A stretch of DNA of 8,218 bases from Gammaproteobacteria bacterium (GTDB lineage: Bacteria > Pseudomonadota > Gammaproteobacteria > DSM-16500), in NCBI GenBank assembly GCA_009885665.1, contig VFKI01000164.1, forward strand, positions 1 through 8,218, read 5' to 3'. How positions within the stretch are numbered: position 1 is the first letter of the stretch; the number at the start of each line of letters is the position of its first letter. The notes beneath the pieces were generated by a model that searched no databases, was not told where the DNA came from, and saw nothing but the letters and a program-made list of their open reading frames with translations. The position numbers and the translations under genes were made by a program. Positions 6,287-8,218 of the stretch are shown in pieces.

Positions 6287-7189
6287 TCAACCTGCTGCGG
6301 CAGCTGCCTGCGCTTTGACGGCTTCGACAAAATCTTCCACTTCTTTCTCGATACCTTCACCCACTTCAAAGCGTACGAAATGCGCCACTTTAGCACGATG
6401 TTTATTCAATAATGCTGCAACCGTCATATCAGGATCTTTGACGTAAGGCTGTCCCTGTAAACTCACTTCATCTAAGAATTTACGGATACGACCCGCAACC
6501 ATTTTTTCAATAATATCTTGTGGTTTACCACTATTCGCTGCCTGCGCCAAAAAGATTTCTTTCTCTTTCTCAATGACATCTGCCGGCACATCGTCGGCAT
6601 TCACCACCAAGGGTCGGCTCGCTGCAATATGCATCGCGATATCACGTGCTAATGATTCACCTGCTTCACCCGCTTCACCTTCCAACGCAACCAACACGCC
6701 AATACGGCCGCCGTGCAAATAACTGCCGACCATCGTTGTCTCACCCGCCAAACGCGCAACGCGTCTGACATTGATATTTTCACCTACTTTAGCAATTAAG
6801 GTTTTGCGCGCTTCTTCCACCGTTGTGCCCGCCATGGCTTGCGCCAATAACGCTGGCACGTCTTCAATGCCTGCGGTCAAGGCTGTTTCGCTGACTGCAT
6901 TGGCAAAACCCAGGAAGTTTTCATCGCGTGCAACAAAATCCGTTTCACTATTGATTTCCAACATAACGGCAGCATGGCCATCGCTTGCTGTCCGTAAAAC
7001 AATAATGCCTTCCGCGGCAATACGGCCGGCTTTTTTATCCGCCTTCGCTTGACCCGTCTTACGCAAGATTTCAATCGCTTGCGTCATATCGCCAGCGGCT
7101 TCATTTAAGGCTTTTTTACACTCCATCATCGGCGCATTGGTACGTTCGCGCAATTCTTTTACCTGCGCAGCAGTAATTGTAACTGTCAT
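6287..7189 (-). CDS. tsf: Translation elongation factor Ts
   Basis: EF-Ts is the nucleotide exchange factor that releases GDP from EF-Tu. The 300-residue protein begins with the UBA-like N-terminal domain (TAAQVKELRERTNAPMMECKKAL, about 6-28), followed by KADKKAGRIAAEG. The EF-Tu-contacting motif TDFV is at 83-86 within INSETDFVARDENF. The remainder, including the late segment with QPYVKDPDMTVAALL, fits the dimerisation/C-terminal part. The start ATG at 7189 has AGGGA 6 nt upstream (7196-7200). It lies 19 bp after rpsB, so the two are surely co-transcribed. Unlike the E. coli locus, no sizeable rpsB-tsf spacer is present. A low-complexity Ala-rich tail ends the protein. Confidence 0.98.
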   Translation of the reverse strand: MTVTITAAQVKELRERTNAPMMECKKALNEAAGDMTQAIEILRKTGQAKADKKAGRIAAEGIIVLRTASDGHAAVMLEINSETDFVARDENFLGFANAVSETALTAGIEDVPALLAQAMAGTTVEEARKTLIAKVGENINVRRVARLAGETTMVGSYLHGGRIGVLVALEGEAGEAGESLARDIAMHIAASRPLVVNADDVPADVIEKEKEIFLAQAANSGKPQDIIEKMVAGRIRKFLDEVSLQGQPYVKDPDMTVAALLNKHRAKVAHFVRFEVGEGIEKEVEDFVEAVKAQAAAAAG

Positions 7190-7208
7190 ACATTATCCCT
7201 CAATTCAA

Positions 7209-7997
7209 TTAGATTTCTGTTGTCGGCGGGGTGCTGGCATCCGTTACCTCAACCAACGCATCTTGCGTCACAGCAAATTCAATATTTGCTGCCGCCCGCG
7301 CAGTTAGAATAGCATCCGCAGCTGAGCGCACAAATAAACGAATAGAACGAACGGAATCATCGTTGCCAGGAATGACATAATCAATACCGTCGGGTGAATT
7401 ATTGGTATCGACCACACCAATGACAGGAATGCTCAAACGTTTAGCTTCCGCAATAGCGATTTTTTCATGGCCAACGTCAATCACAAATAAGGCATCAGGC
7501 AAGCCACCCATAAGTTTAATACCGCCTAACGCGCGATCAAGTTTCGCTTTTTCACGTGTCAAGTTAAGAATTTCTTTCTTGGTCAGACGGCCGAAATTAT
7601 TTTTTTCAAACATCGCCTCGAAGTCACGCAAGCGCTTGACCGACTGACGAATGGTTTTATAGTTGGTCAACATGCCGCCCAACCAACGATGATCGACATA
7701 AGGCATACCGCAGCGACTGGCTTCTTCTTTAATGATTTCACGTGCCGCAGGCTTGGTACCCACAAAAAGAATGCGACCTTTGCGTGCCGCAATGCTGCCC
7801 ATATAATTTAAGGCATCATTTAATAATGGCTGTGTTTTTTCTAAATTGATAATGTGAATTTTATTGCGGGCGCCATAAATATAGCTGCCCATGGCAGGAT
7901 TCCAGTGACGGGTCTGGTGGCCGAAATGCACGCCGGCTTGCAACATATCACGTAAATTAACGCTAGGGGTAACTTCTGCAACGGATGAAAATGACAT
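7209..7997 (-). CDS. rpsB: 30S ribosomal protein S2
   Basis: S2 is a late-assembling 30S subunit protein at the head-body junction, close to S1. The 262-residue product has the conserved LRDMLQAGVHFGHQTRHWNP (15-34), YGARNKIHIINLEKT (41-55), FVGTKPAAREI, HRWLGGMLTNYKTIRQSVKRL, LGGIKLMGGLPDALFVIDV and PVIGVVDTNNSPDGIDYVIPGNDD blocks. It is about 20 residues longer than E. coli S2. The extra length is an N-terminal segment of roughly eight residues (SFSSVAEV) and a Thr/Pro-rich C-terminal tail ending TPPTTEI. The ATG at 7997 has GGAG at 8008-8011, 10 nt upstream. The leader upstream is structured, which fits the known autoregulation of rpsB-tsf by S2 in gammaproteobacteria, though the operator is not proven here. 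Confidence 0.98.
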   Translation of the reverse strand: MSFSSVAEVTPSVNLRDMLQAGVHFGHQTRHWNPAMGSYIYGARNKIHIINLEKTQPLLNDALNYMGSIAARKGRILFVGTKPAAREIIKEEASRCGMPYVDHRWLGGMLTNYKTIRQSVKRLRDFEAMFEKNNFGRLTKKEILNLTREKAKLDRALGGIKLMGGLPDALFVIDVGHEKIAIAEAKRLSIPVIGVVDTNNSPDGIDYVIPGNDDSVRSIRLFVRSAADAILTARAAANIEFAVTQDALVEVTDASTPPTTEI

Positions 7998-8069
7998 CTT
8001 TAATGATCTCCAAAGTGGGTTGGGCCTCCACGTATCCCCTCCACTGACCAGCTCACTGGCACCCGGTGG
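7998..8069 (-). promoter_or_regulatory. Structured rpsB leader, possible S2 autoregulatory region
   Basis: The minus-strand leader before rpsB can fold into an imperfect hairpin: outer CCAC (8069-8066) with GTGG (8044-8041), inner CCAG (8059-8056) with CTGG (8051-8048). A second stem forms from GTGG (8031-8028) and CCAC (8018-8015), just upstream of the Shine-Dalgarno GGAG (8011-8008). The 7-mer GTGGAGG occurs twice, at 8044-8038 and 8031-8025, so the CCAC and GTGG boxes could exchange partners. In gammaproteobacteria S2 represses rpsB-tsf through its 5' leader. The location fits such a role; whether the fold matches the known element is not established. Confidence 0.38.
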
Positions 8070-8092
8070 AAAGTCTAAAATACGTGTGAGAG

Positions 8093-8098
8093 ATAATA
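8093..8098 (-). promoter_or_regulatory. Possible -10 box for the rpsB-tsf promoter
   Basis: TATTAT on the minus strand lies about 95 bp upstream of the rpsB ATG, inside a short AGATA/TATCT palindrome. I find no convincing -35 box at 16-19 bp, so only a tentative call is possible. A promoter is expected somewhere in this upstream region. Confidence 0.25.
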
Positions 8099-8156
8099 TC
8101 TACTACAAAAGATAGGGTAGAGAAACTGAAGTACGCAGTACACTGCATTGACGAGC

Positions 8157-8204
8157 GTCAGAGGGGGAGAATAGCGCTCTCCCCCTCTGACAACTCCCCC
8201 ATCG
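8157..8204. repeat. Palindromic repeat element, second copy upstream of rpsB
   Basis: Arms GTCAGAGGGGGAGA (8157-8170) and TCTCCCCCTCTGAC (8178-8191) form a perfect 14-bp stem with a 7-bp loop, followed by CCCCCATCGC at 8195-8204. Compared with 6208-6245 it shares GGGGGAGAAT, a GCG centre, TCTCCCCC, then CAA and CCCCCATCGC. The arm tips differ (GTCAGA here) but are compensated on both sides, which suggests that pairing is maintained. The element may continue past the window end. Its outer edge is unclear, because short palindromes at 8131-8160 directly adjoin it. Confidence 0.68.
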
Positions 8205-8218
8205 CTACCCATTACCAA

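Noticed and set aside
6181..8204. CRISPR-like array from the repeated palindromes
   Set aside because: Only two divergent copies nearly 2 kb apart, with genes between them and no regular spacers.

Overview
The window carries a conserved proteobacterial housekeeping cluster, with all eight recognisable genes on the minus strand. In transcription order (from high to low coordinates) they are rpsB, tsf, pyrH, frr, uppS, cdsA, bamA and skp. The order and protein sequences fit a gammaproteobacterium: an EF-Ts with the TDFV motif, a 185-residue RRF, a BamA with five POTRA domains, and Skp directly after BamA. The genes lean AT-rich and the intergenic spaces hold GC-rich palindromic repeats. Together with the missing dxr this would suit a Legionellales/Coxiella-like lineage, but that is an inference and no species can be named.

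Region by region: positions 7998-8218 hold the rpsB leader, with hairpins, duplicated GTGGAGG boxes and a possible tiny upstream ORF, and further out a GC-rich palindromic repeat. rpsB and tsf (7997-6287) are separated by 19 bp. A 170-bp gap between tsf and pyrH contains a second copy of the palindromic repeat and looks like an insertion bounded by 11-bp direct repeats. pyrH, frr, uppS and cdsA (6116-3314) are packed with ATGA, TAA/ATG and TGATG junctions. After a 91-bp gap with a possible promoter comes bamA (3222-898), then a 131-bp gap, then skp (766-221). Positions 1-220 hold no gene, only a compound GC-rich inverted-repeat element at 29-135.

Functionally the cluster joins translation (S2, EF-Ts, RRF) and UMP phosphorylation (PyrH) to envelope building: undecaprenyl-PP synthesis (UppS), CDP-diacylglycerol synthesis (CdsA), outer-membrane protein insertion (BamA) and periplasmic chaperoning (Skp). 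In the textbook gammaproteobacterial order, dxr and rseP lie between cdsA and bamA, and lpxD follows skp. Here dxr and rseP are absent from that position, and lpxD does not follow within 220 bp.

I see no evidence of a new defence, mobile or biosynthetic system. The interesting material is non-coding (the repeat family, the insertion footprint and the rpsB leader), plus the altered gene order and an unusual BamA C-terminus.
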